A stretch of DNA of 64,000 nt. Source: Ilumatobacteraceae bacterium. GTDB lineage: Bacteria; Actinomycetota; Acidimicrobiia; Acidimicrobiales; Ilumatobacteraceae. Position numbers and translations under genes: made by a program. The notes beneath the pieces were generated by a model, which was not told where the DNA came from, ran no database searches, and saw nothing but the letters and a program-made list of their open reading frames with translations. This document shows positions 11,609 through 20,356 of this stretch, one piece after another. Location: contig JALHOG010000005.1 in NCBI GenBank assembly GCA_022843125.1, positions 1 to 64,000 on the forward strand, written 5' to 3'. Numbering within the stretch: position 1 is the first letter of the stretch; each line of letters begins with the position of its first letter.

Positions 11609-11707
11609 TCAGCAGTCGCTGACCTCGCGGGCACTGAGCCAGCAGGCCGCTTCGTCGCTCGACGACATCGGTGCGATCGACCGCGGAATCCGAAGCCTCG
11701 CCAGCAT
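11609..11707 (-). CDS. Possible 32-residue small protein downstream of the FtsK-like gene
   Basis: A short frame starting at ATG 11705-11707, 18 nt after the FtsK-like stop on the same strand. GAAGG lies 8 nt ahead of the ATG, a good ribosome site. The product (MLARLRIPRS... ending in WLSAREVSDC) is basic at the start, Ser-rich in the middle and has two Cys near the end. No family recognised. A plus-strand frame over the same bases also looks codon-like, so this may be chance. It fills the gap between two converging transcripts. Confidence 0.25.
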   Translation of the reverse strand: MLARLRIPRSIAPMSSSDEAACWLSAREVSDC

Positions 11708-11724
11708 CTCGTAGGCCTTCGCGC

Positions 11725-14700
11725 TCAGCCTGCCCCGACCGTCATGAGATGATCGGGCGCCGATGACGAAGCGTCGGTGTCCGTTGCGACACCGACGGTC
11801 GCCACCTGGACCGTGACTGCGGCCCGGTCGGTCAACAGCACGCCTCGTCCGGGCACCGTCGTCACTCCCGGGCGGTACGGCATCTTCCGACCGGTCAGCT
11901 GGAGGAAGTCGGTGGGGTCCTCGGGTTGCAGCACGAGCAGCCGGCGCGTCCGCTTGAGACGTGTGAGCAGCGGACTGGTCGTGAACCCGGTGAACGTGCG
12001 CGACTCGGTGCCGGCGACGATGCGCAGCGTCTCGCGCTCGCCGAGTCGCTCCCAGAGCGGAGCCAGCATCGGATCGTCGATGCCCTCCACGTCGTCCACC
12101 ACGAGCACCACCGGTCGCAACGGTTCCCCCATGGCGAGGACGTTGTCGATCCGCTCGAGCAGATCGGCGACCTCGGTACGGCCGAACGCGGTCCGGCGCC
12201 CCCCGTGCCGAGCGAGACCGCATGTTGCCGGCCCGATCCGGTGGACGTCGTGATCGCGTTCGAGGGCGGCAGCGATGGTTGCCAGTGCCGTGCTGCGTCC
12301 CGAGCGCGGTGACCCGACGACGACCGCGTGGGAGTCGGCGATGTCGAGCACGGCAGCAGCACCCGACACATCGACGACCCCGAACGCGATCCGGTGCCGC
12401 CCGACGTGCGACCCTGACGTGCGGGATGCCACCACCTCGGTGAGCACCGTCTCCGGCAGACGCTCGGATGCCAGCACCGGCGGGGCGGCGCAGCTGCGCC
12501 CGCTTCCGATTCGGGCGATCGCCTCGCTCTGCGCATGGGCGCTCGGGTCGGTCGACACCGATGCGATCTGGACCGTCGTCGTGCCCCGCCACAGCGCACG
12601 CCCGGGTGGGAGGTCGAGACCGCGCACGACGGCGGCCGAGATCCCGTGATCGGCGTAGGCAGCCTCGTCTGCGTGACGCAGCACCAGACGATTGGCGATC
12701 GCAGCGTGCAGCTTGGCGGGCACCGCATTGCGACGGTCGGACGTGATCACTGCGTGGACACCGACCTGGCGACCATCGACGACGATCCTGACGAGCCGTT
12801 CCGTCCAGGCGTCACCGGCGTGAGCGCCGAAGCCCACCTGCTCGCCGAAACAGTCGACCATGCCGCCGAAGCCGTCGACCAGCACGACGATGCGGGGCAG
12901 CGGAGCGTGCCGCTCGTTGTAGCCGCTCAGGTGTTCGGCGTTGGCAGCGCCGAGCAGTATGCGCCGCCGTGCGATCTCGTGCTCCAGCATGACGATGTGC
13001 CTGGTCACCGCTTCTGGATCGTCCGCGGTGGCGACGTCGTGGACGATCCCGAGCTCGCGCAGACCGGCGAGACCGCGTGACGCGAAATCGAAGCCGAGCA
13101 GAGCGACCTCCCCGTCCGCGCACGTGCGCTGGATCGACGCGGCGACCGATCGCAGCAGGGTGGTCTTGCCCGACCCGCCCGAGCCGAACACGAGACAGCC
13201 CCCGCCGTCCTCCAGATCGATCACGAGTGGCCGTTGTTCCTGACGCTCCGGAGCGTCGAGGAGCCCGACCGCCACCATCCGGCCGGGGTATCGCCGCACC
13301 TCACCGATGCGCTCGTCGCCGACCAGGGCGTCGAGCACGACGACCTCGGGAAGCGCCTCGCACCACGGACGACGCGGGATCAGACCGCCCACCTGCTGGT
13401 GGGCTCGGGCGATCGCTGCGACCACCGCTGTGAGCTGGGTGTTACCGGAATCGGACCCATTGCCGATCGAGCGGCGCTGCGGCGTGTCTTCCGGTGATCC
13501 GAAGTCGTCGACGAGGACCGGCCTGGTCGACGACTCCACCCCGACCGGTGCACCGCCGTACGCACACTGGAAGGGAATCAGCTGTTGAGCACCGAGACGG
13601 GCGATCGCCCGCCCCCGGAGCGGAACGGGGATGTCGGCGGCGTCCGGAGTTCCGAGGACCGCCGTCGAGTCGGAGCGGTCGAGCATCCGCAGGCAGATCC
13701 GCAGGTTCGTGTTGGCGAGGATGTTCTCGTTCACAGCCCCCGACGGACGCTGAGTCGCGAGGACGAGGTGGATTCCCAGACTCCTCCCGCGCTGCGCGAT
13801 GTCGACGATCCCGGCGATGAACTCCGGGATCTCCTTCACGAGCGTCGCGAACTCGTCGACGACGATCACCAGCGACGGAGGTGCCTCCGCCGGAGCCACC
13901 TCGAGCATCTCTGCGAGGTCCTTCGCCCGGCCCTCGAGCAGGGCCATGCGATGGGTGAGTTCCGCTCGCAGCGACGTCAGCGCTCGCATCGCGAGCCCGG
14001 CACCGAGATTGGTGACGCACCCGACCGTGTGCGGGAGCGATGCGAACACGTTGGACGAGGCACCGCCCTTGTAGTCGACGAACAGGAAGTTCAAACGATC
14101 CACCGGGTACCGGGAAGCGAGCGATGCGACCATCGCCTGCAGCAGCTCACTCTTGCCGGCACCTGACGTACCGGCGACGAGGGCGTGCGGTCCGTCCTCG
14201 ACCAGGTCGAGCTGGACGACTCCGGAGGCTCCGATGCCGATCGGGAACGCCAGGCCGTACGGAGTGGGGGTGCGCCAGCGGTCGAGCACGCCACTCGCCT
14301 CGACGACGTCCACCCCAACGGTGCCGACGAGGTCGGCCGTGCGTGGCACCGACGAGGCGAGCGAGGCCGTCGAGATGTCGCGCACGGGCGCCAGCGACCG
14401 TGCAGCCCGCTCGGCGACACCCACCTCGACCACTTCGATCGCAACGGGAATGCCTGTGGGTGCCGTCGGGTCGGTCGACCAGACGACCGCCTCACGGTCG
14501 GACATGCACGAGCCCAGGTCGATCACGTGCGTGGCCTGATGCGGAACCTCGGCTCGCTGTCCGGCGGTCCAGATCACGCTGACACCGGCGGCCTGCCCGT
14601 TGTCGAGCAGCCGTGCCATCTCGGCCGGGTCGACGCCGACCCCGGCATCGATCACGGCCAACACATGGGGCCACGTCGCCCCGCTGTCGGCCCGATGTGC

Positions 14701-16170
14701 GATCACGTCGAGCAGCGCAGCGACGAGGCCCTCGGCTTCGAGCGGCATGCGAGCCAGGTGCGGTCCGGCTACTGGCGACGCGATCGAGCGGAGGTGCGGG
14801 AGCCACTTGAGCCACGCCATCGCTCGATCGACGGGGATCGCCGCGACGATCGTCAGGTCGTCGGGGCTGTGCAGACACGCTGCCTGGAGGATGAGTGCCG
14901 CTGTGAGGCCGTCGACGGAGGCCTCCGATCCGTGAATCCCGACGACGCCCGCCCCCCTCACATCGACGACGATCGGGGCACCGTCGATCCGGGTGAGGTC
15001 GCAGAGCGCGGCCAGTGCTTCCTCCCGCAGCATGTCGTCACCGCCACGCTCGACGTCGATCGTGAACGTGCTGTCGACGGTCCCGGTCCCGACCCTCAGG
15101 TGCAGGAAGTCCGGGACACCCCGTCCGCGCGCCCAGAGGTCGACACTGCGGTGCTGGGCGCGCCGGAACAGTTCGACGAGATCAGGGGCGGCACGACGCC
15201 GCTCGACGAGTTCACTCCGCCGGAGCGCCCCCAGCTCGGACCGGCGCTGAACGAGGTCGTCCCGGAACGCAGCAACGTCTTCGCGCTGGGCGCGACGCCC
15301 GGAGCGACGGTCCTCGACGACGTTGGCGATCATCACCAGCGGCGACACGAGCGTGAGCGCCAAGAACTGCGCCTGCCTCGAGAAGGCGAACAGCATCAGG
15401 CCGGCCGCGAGCGGGGCGATGGCGGTCAGGATCTGGAATCGTCGAATCTCGGGACGCCGGGGCACGGGTCCGATCACCTGCGGACCGCGATCGGTCACGG
15501 TGGGCTGGCGGTAGGGGGTGCGCTGGAAGTCCACCTGGCCCGGTCGCCCGGACGACGCCCGGTCGGGGCGTGAAAATGGTCGCACGAGCAGAGTGCTCGC
15601 CCCGATCCCGATGACGTCGTCGGGGCCGACCACGACCGACCCCTCGATCGGATGCCCGTCGACCCGCACCGCACAGACCCCGGTGTCGTCCGCTGGTTGC
15701 ACCTCGACCGTCCAATCGTCCGAGACCGTGATGACCGCATGCCGACGCCCGACGGTGGGGTCGCCGAGCACGATGTCACACGAAGGGCCGCGGCCGACCA
15801 CGTAGCGTCCCGGGTGCAGCACGGTCCATGTGCCTGCGTCGACGCCGCCGATCACGTCCGCAGTGATCGCATTCGGCGGCCGGTGCGGCGCACGCACTGC
15901 GGACTCGCCGGCGCGCAACAACCGAACCGAGTCGCCGTGCAGCAGGCCGGACGATGCGACCGTGGCCGCGACGGTCGATGACGAGTCGAGGAGCGAACCG
16001 GTGCGACAGGCTTCGAGCGTCACCGGGTGTTCGACTCCGATGTGTTCGCCGATCGCCGCCGCCACCTCCGCGATCGCGTGCTCGGGTTCGACGTCGATCA
16101 CGAGGTCGCGCCAGCGGACGTCTCGCCCGCTCGCGCCGAGGTCATGACCGATCTCCACCCGCAGCATCAT
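11725..16170 (-). CDS. Ubl-FHA-FtsK/SpoIIIE ATPase, type VII secretion (EccC/EssC-like)
   Basis: About 1481 residues. In order: a ubiquitin-like domain (about 1-87, YukD-like), an FHA domain (about 115-200, with GRYVVGRGPSCDIVLG and GRRHAVI), two membrane helices (about 245-285) and three FtsK-like ATPase modules. D1 has Walker A GTSGAGKSE at 667-675 and Walker B VIVVDEFA. D2 has GSGGSGKTT at 996-1004 but VLVDGFGG lacks the catalytic Glu. D3 has GSPRSGRST at 1286-1294, with Arg replacing the Walker Lys. The layout matches the coupling ATPase of type VII secretion systems, with the phosphopeptide-binding FHA domain giving kinase-linked control. No WXG100 substrate, EccB, EccD or mycosin gene lies in the window. 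Start ATG at 16168-16170 (a second ATG follows). Confidence 0.85.
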   Translation of the reverse strand: MMLRVEIGHDLGASGRDVRWRDLVIDVEPEHAIAEVAAAIGEHIGVEHPVTLEACRTGSLLDSSSTVAATVASSGLLHGDSVRLLRAGESAVRAPHRPPNAITADVIGGVDAGTWTVLHPGRYVVGRGPSCDIVLGDPTVGRRHAVITVSDDWTVEVQPADDTGVCAVRVDGHPIEGSVVVGPDDVIGIGASTLLVRPFSRPDRASSGRPGQVDFQRTPYRQPTVTDRGPQVIGPVPRRPEIRRFQILTAIAPLAAGLMLFAFSRQAQFLALTLVSPLVMIANVVEDRRSGRRAQREDVAAFRDDLVQRRSELGALRRSELVERRRAAPDLVELFRRAQHRSVDLWARGRGVPDFLHLRVGTGTVDSTFTIDVERGGDDMLREEALAALCDLTRIDGAPIVVDVRGAGVVGIHGSEASVDGLTAALILQAACLHSPDDLTIVAAIPVDRAMAWLKWLPHLRSIASPVAGPHLARMPLEAEGLVAALLDVIAHRADSGATWPHVLAVIDAGVGVDPAEMARLLDNGQAAGVSVIWTAGQRAEVPHQATHVIDLGSCMSDREAVVWSTDPTAPTGIPVAIEVVEVGVAERAARSLAPVRDISTASLASSVPRTADLVGTVGVDVVEASGVLDRWRTPTPYGLAFPIGIGASGVVQLDLVEDGPHALVAGTSGAGKSELLQAMVASLASRYPVDRLNFLFVDYKGGASSNVFASLPHTVGCVTNLGAGLAMRALTSLRAELTHRMALLEGRAKDLAEMLEVAPAEAPPSLVIVVDEFATLVKEIPEFIAGIVDIAQRGRSLGIHLVLATQRPSGAVNENILANTNLRICLRMLDRSDSTAVLGTPDAADIPVPLRGRAIARLGAQQLIPFQCAYGGAPVGVESSTRPVLVDDFGSPEDTPQRRSIGNGSDSGNTQLTAVVAAIARAHQQVGGLIPRRPWCEALPEVVVLDALVGDERIGEVRRYPGRMVAVGLLDAPERQEQRPLVIDLEDGGGCLVFGSGGSGKTTLLRSVAASIQRTCADGEVALLGFDFASRGLAGLRELGIVHDVATADDPEAVTRHIVMLEHEIARRRILLGAANAEHLSGYNERHAPLPRIVVLVDGFGGMVDCFGEQVGFGAHAGDAWTERLVRIVVDGRQVGVHAVITSDRRNAVPAKLHAAIANRLVLRHADEAAYADHGISAAVVRGLDLPPGRALWRGTTTVQIASVSTDPSAHAQSEAIARIGSGRSCAAPPVLASERLPETVLTEVVASRTSGSHVGRHRIAFGVVDVSGAAAVLDIADSHAVVVGSPRSGRSTALATIAAALERDHDVHRIGPATCGLARHGGRRTAFGRTEVADLLERIDNVLAMGEPLRPVVLVVDDVEGIDDPMLAPLWERLGERETLRIVAGTESRTFTGFTTSPLLTRLKRTRRLLVLQPEDPTDFLQLTGRKMPYRPGVTTVPGRGVLLTDRAAVTVQVATVGVATDTDASSSAPDHLMTVGAG

Positions 16171-16281
16171 CAGCACACGACGAACGTAACGAGCCACGAG
16201 CGCGGCGTCTGTGGGGAGCACTCCCCATCCGCGGACCGAACGGTTCCTGACGGATCGCTCCCAGCGTGGCAGGATCGCGCC

Positions 16282-16905
16282 GTGCCAACTCCGCTCCGGA
16301 CCGTCCTCGCCGACGATCACGAACTGGTCCGCTCGGGCCTGAGAGCCGAGCTGGGCGACGGTTTCGAGGTCGTCGGTGAAGCTGATGACGCCGAGGGTGC
16401 GATCGACGTGATCACGGCACGGCGTCCGGACCTCGTCGTCTGTGATCTCCACATGCCTCGCGGAGGGGGCCTCGCGGTCGTCCAGCGCTGCGCAACGATC
16501 TGTCCGATCGTGATCCTGACGGTCAGCGAGGCCGAACGCGACCTGCTCGATGCAGTCGCAGCCGGTGCCGCCGGCTACCTCGTCAAGTCAGCCCCGATCG
16601 GGGAGCTGCGCGACGCGTTTCGGGCGGCTGCCGCCGGCGAACCCGTGTTCTCCCCATCGCTCGCGGCGCTCGTACTGGGTGAGTTCCGCCGGCTCGCGAA
16701 GGCTGCGGACGTCAATCCGCTGACCGAGCGTGAACGCGAAGTGCTGCAGCTCGTCGCCCGCGGTCGCACCTACAAAGAGCTCGGTGTCCTGCTCGGCATC
16801 TCGCCCAAGACCGCCGAGAATCACGTTCGCAACATCCTCGGCAAGCTCCACCTGTCCCGGCGCAGCGATCTGGTTCGCTACGCCGTCGAGCACGGCCTCG
16901 ACTGA
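16282..16905 (+). CDS. NarL/LuxR-type response regulator
   Basis: 207 residues. Receiver domain (1-120) with acidic pocket DD at 11-12, phospho-acceptor Asp55 in VVCDLHMP, and Lys in YLVKSAP. The LuxR-type helix-turn-helix (about 140-205) shows LTEREREVLQLVARGRTYKEL and SPKTAENHVRNILGKL. The partner is probably the kinase at 10426-11604, although the FtsK-like gene separates them. It diverges from that gene across about 110 bp, so it may control it. GTG start at 16282; there is no good ATG in frame before the receiver domain. Confidence 0.9.
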   Translation: MPTPLRTVLADDHELVRSGLRAELGDGFEVVGEADDAEGAIDVITARRPDLVVCDLHMPRGGGLAVVQRCATICPIVILTVSEAERDLLDAVAAGAAGYLVKSAPIGELRDAFRAAAAGEPVFSPSLAALVLGEFRRLAKAADVNPLTEREREVLQLVARGRTYKELGVLLGISPKTAENHVRNILGKLHLSRRSDLVRYAVEHGLD

Positions 16906-16914
16906 GGCTGTGCG

Positions 16915-17133
16915 ATGCCTGGGGCCGAGGGCTTCGCGTGGACGCATCGGAAGAACGGCGACGTCGTGATCACGCATCGCGGCCGCCCAGCGACGGTGCT
17001 GCGCGACGCCCGCGCGACCGACTTCCTCGACGACATCACCGCCGGCAACGAGCAGGACCTGATGGCGCGGCTGGCGGGCAACTACCGGCGAGGCAACGAA
17101 CGGCTGGCACATTCCCATCCACGCAACCGGTGA
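16915..17133 (+). CDS. Small conserved hypothetical protein
   Basis: 72 residues, charged, no membrane segment. It starts 10 nt after the response-regulator stop and so is likely co-transcribed. The pattern FAWTHRKNGDVVITHRGR followed by ATVLRD and FL..I is compact and protein-like and resembles small conserved proteins I have seen in actinobacterial genomes, with no known function. GC-rich third positions support a real gene. Confidence 0.65.
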   Translation: MPGAEGFAWTHRKNGDVVITHRGRPATVLRDARATDFLDDITAGNEQDLMARLAGNYRRGNERLAHSHPRNR

Positions 17134-17238
17134 CCGCTTCCGAGACGCATTCGTTCGTGATCGGCTCCGCGAGGCCCCAGTCGAGCGTGGGGGATCCGCT
17201 GGATTCCGCCTCGTCGGCTGGATCGTCAGCATCGAGGC

Positions 17239-19800
17239 ATGAGCTGGCCAGCACCGAGCGTCCTTCCCCCTCCCTCCGCCCCACCCGCTTCTGCCACCCA
17301 GGCGAGCCCGGGGTACCCCCGTTCAGCGCAGACGCCGCCTGCAGTTCCGCCGCCGCGTGAACCGTCGGAGCTGAGCCGGCTGGTGGGAGCGGTCCCGCCG
17401 GCGGCGTGGGTCGCTCTGCTCGGAGCGGCGTTGGTCATGATCGCCGCAGGCATCGTCGTCACCTCGAGTTGGGGCGCTCATGCCCCCGCCGTGCGGGCAC
17501 TGGCGATCGTCATCGTTGCCGGCGGGCTGGCCTGGGTCTCCGAGCGCGGTCGCGTGCTCGTCCCGGTGAGTGCGGCGGTCACGGGACACGTCGCGACGTT
17601 CCTCGTTGCCCCGTCCGGTGTCGCCGTCGCCGCAGCCTTCGGGGCGACGTGGCCGCTCTGCCTCCTCGTCGGCGGTACCTTGCTCGCCGCAGCGACGGAG
17701 ATCCAGGCACGTCGCTGGTCCGGCCCGGCGCTCCACGCAGGCCAGGTCGTCGGCGTGGCCCTCGCTGCGACCGGACTCGCTGCTGTGACCGGCACCACGG
17801 CTGGAATCATCTCGGGCTTCGTGGCGGTCACATGGGTGACCGTCGGCGCCCACCGGCGTGCGGCTGCCCTGGCCGTGACGGCGGTCGCCTCACCAGTGCT
17901 CTGGGCGCTCGCAGATGCGGGCATCGGGGCCGGCACGTTCGATCGCGCCGGGCTCATCGGAGAACCCCTCGGTTGGTCTGGCCCCGTGGTGGGGGTGCTC
18001 GCCGCGTTCGTGTTGGCCATCACAGCCCGGAGGACCTCCTCGAACGTGCTGATGCTGGGTGGCGGACTCTCGATGGTGTCGGGCGCTGTCACCGGACTCG
18101 CTGCGGTCGACGGCCCAGCCGTGCTCTGGTGGAGCCTGCCTGCTCTGCTCGTGATCGCGTTCGAGTCCACGTGGTGGATGGTGCCGATCGACGGCAATCG
18201 AGAAGCGGCTCGTGAGCTGATCGACGTCCCGGCGGTCCCGCTCGCCGTGCTCGCGTGCGGCTCCCCGATCCTCGCCTGGTTCGCCGACCTGACCGGCACC
18301 GTCGCGATCGCGCTCGTGCCGGCGACCGTCACGGCCGTTGCGCTCGCACTCGTCTGGTTCCGCTGGCACGGTGAAGGGCGCCCGGTGGCGGACCTCGCCG
18401 GTTCGGCCGGTGCTGCTGTCGTCCTCACGGCTGCGATCGCGCTCGATGCGCACCCTGTGGCTACGGCGGCGATCGCCGTCGGGCTCCCCGCCGGGAGCTG
18501 GCTGCTCAGCCTCGGACGGGCACCCCTCGCACTGTACGTGCCGGGATTCTGGGCGATCGTGACGATCGTGAGCGCAGGGGATGCGGACGAGGCATGGGGC
18601 AGGCCGGTGCTGCTGGCGCTCTTGGCGACCCTCAGCGTCGTCGCGATCGGCGCACGTTCGCATCGCGCAGCCGCACGACGTGAGGTCGGATGGTTCGAGC
18701 TCGGTGCGCTGGTCCTGGCGATCGCCGCAACGTCCACGGCGTTGATCGACGTCACTTCGGAGGTCGTGCTGCTCGGAGCTGCGTCACTGCTGATCGTGCT
18801 GGCCGTCGGATTCGATCGCCGCCTGGGCACGTGGGCGTGCGCCGTCGGTGGGATCGTTGCGACGCTCTCCACGCTTGCGGCGGTCGAGTCGAACGTCATC
18901 GAGCCGTCGTTGTGGATCGGATGGACGTTGCTCGCTGCGAGTCTCGTCGCAGTGGGTGCGATCGCCCGGTCGGTGGAAGCGCTGCACGCCGCAGCTGTTG
19001 CGGTCGTGGGTGCGGCCACCGCCGCCGCCGTAGCGGCCCCGGTCGAACCCGAGCAGCTGATCATCAGCGCCATCATCGCGAGTGTGACGCTGACGGGGCT
19101 GGCGACGGCGATTGCTCGGCGCAGCCCCCTCGACACTGCGGCGATCGCAGCGACCGTGGTGGCGGTCGGTACAACTTCGTTCGATGTCGATCCGTTGTGG
19201 GGCTCCGCAGTGTGGTTCCTCGTCGGCGTGCAGATCGTCGTCGCAGGGATGGCGCTCCGGCGGTCCATCGTTCAGTTCGGCGGGTCGATGCTCGCGGCCG
19301 GAGCCGCGATCAGCACGTGGTTCACGTCGGGAGCGAACGCCTGGTTCGTCGAGCTGATCGCGCCGGCAGACATCACGATGGGCGACGTCTGGATGCTTGC
19401 GGCGACACTCGCGACGTTCATCGCCGGGATCGTCGCCCGGCGCACTCTCGGCGTGTCGACGTGGCTGGCCTACTCGGCCGGCTTCCTGCTGTTGGGTGGC
19501 TGGCTGGTGGCCGTCCAGATCGAACGCGACACGGTGTGGGCGTTGCCGCTCGCACTGACGATCGGCATGGGGTCGGCTGCGCTCGGTGCGTGGCGGCGGC
19601 TGGCGGCGGTACTGGTCGGAGGCGTCGTCCTGGTCGCCGTGACATTGGGTGCAGCAATCGGCGACGGCCTCACCGATGTGCCCACCTGGGTGTGGCTCGC
19701 CGCCGGTGGCCTCGGATTGCTCGGCACCGCAGTGGTCATCGAGCGGATGGGCCGCTCGGGTGCGGCTGGACTCAGGGAGATGGCGCGGCGGTGGCAGTGA
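17239..19800 (+). CDS. Large polytopic membrane protein with Pro-rich N-terminus
   Basis: 853 residues. Residues 1-45 are rich in Pro, Ala and Ser and presumably cytoplasmic. The rest is a near-continuous series of hydrophobic helices (about 22 or more) with very short loops. No catalytic motif, transporter signature or ATPase is visible. It is low in charge and dominated by Ala, Val, Leu, Gly and Ile. Very hydrophobic actinobacterial proteins of this kind (SCO-type/DUF2157-like) remain uncharacterised. ATG at 17239 precedes the Pro-rich tail. The next gene is a small membrane protein on the same strand, 76 nt downstream. Confidence 0.75.
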   Translation: MSWPAPSVLPPPSAPPASATQASPGYPRSAQTPPAVPPPREPSELSRLVGAVPPAAWVALLGAALVMIAAGIVVTSSWGAHAPAVRALAIVIVAGGLAWVSERGRVLVPVSAAVTGHVATFLVAPSGVAVAAAFGATWPLCLLVGGTLLAAATEIQARRWSGPALHAGQVVGVALAATGLAAVTGTTAGIISGFVAVTWVTVGAHRRAAALAVTAVASPVLWALADAGIGAGTFDRAGLIGEPLGWSGPVVGVLAAFVLAITARRTSSNVLMLGGGLSMVSGAVTGLAAVDGPAVLWWSLPALLVIAFESTWWMVPIDGNREAARELIDVPAVPLAVLACGSPILAWFADLTGTVAIALVPATVTAVALALVWFRWHGEGRPVADLAGSAGAAVVLTAAIALDAHPVATAAIAVGLPAGSWLLSLGRAPLALYVPGFWAIVTIVSAGDADEAWGRPVLLALLATLSVVAIGARSHRAAARREVGWFELGALVLAIAATSTALIDVTSEVVLLGAASLLIVLAVGFDRRLGTWACAVGGIVATLSTLAAVESNVIEPSLWIGWTLLAASLVAVGAIARSVEALHAAAVAVVGAATAAAVAAPVEPEQLIISAIIASVTLTGLATAIARRSPLDTAAIAATVVAVGTTSFDVDPLWGSAVWFLVGVQIVVAGMALRRSIVQFGGSMLAAGAAISTWFTSGANAWFVELIAPADITMGDVWMLAATLATFIAGIVARRTLGVSTWLAYSAGFLLLGGWLVAVQIERDTVWALPLALTIGMGSAALGAWRRLAAVLVGGVVLVAVTLGAAIGDGLTDVPTWVWLAAGGLGLLGTAVVIERMGRSGAAGLREMARRWQ

Positions 19801-19876
19801 GCAATGCCCAGCCGACGGATGCAACCGACACGGTTTCGTCGCACCAGGAGTGATCTGGCCGACGTACGATCGGTCG

Positions 19877-20356
19877 ATGTCGAAGCTGCCGTCGCTCCGC
19901 ACCTCGCTGGCGGTCACCCAGTCGGGTGCGCCCGTGACGTCCGCGTCGTGGCTGGTCTGGGTCGTCGCGGCGGTGATCATGACGCCGATTGCGCTGCTCG
20001 CACGGGCGGTCGAGCCGCAACCGACCTGGTGGTCCGTCGTCGCCCTCGGCATCGGAGCAGCCGTGTCGACATACTCGGGGTACCACGCCGGCAGGATGCT
20101 CGAGGCCCGCTCGGCCGGCCGAGCCGGCAGCGGCGACGGTCTCGACCTGCGGAGCGTACGTGAAGCCGCTCAGGTCGCAGCGCTCGTGACCGCGATGGTG
20201 GCGGGTTACACGTCGACCCAGGTCGCGACATCGGGGCTTCGCATCGTCGTCGTGGTGCTCGTGTTCGGCGGCGCCGCCGCCTGGATCGCCGTACGCCACG
20301 TGCGGCAATCGCGAGCTGCTACTGAGCGTCGCGCATCTCGCGGCGCAGCTCGTTGA
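19877..20356 (+). CDS. Small membrane protein, function unknown
   Basis: 159 residues with about four hydrophobic helices (about 24-42, 50-68, 100-118, 124-140) and an Arg-rich C-terminal tail. ATG at 19877. No family recognised. Its last 38 nt overlap the 3' end of uvrB on the opposite strand; the overlapped residues are the basic tail, so part of that tail may be dispensable. Confidence 0.65.
   Translation: MSKLPSLRTSLAVTQSGAPVTSASWLVWVVAAVIMTPIALLARAVEPQPTWWSVVALGIGAAVSTYSGYHAGRMLEARSAGRAGSGDGLDLRSVREAAQVAALVTAMVAGYTSTQVATSGLRIVVVVLVFGGAAAWIAVRHVRQSRAATERRASRGAAR

Noticed and set aside
11577-11714. Plus-strand 45-codon frame from GTG 11577 overlapping the kinase end
   Set aside because: Reads codon-like but lacks a ribosome site and competes with the minus-strand small frame; not supported.
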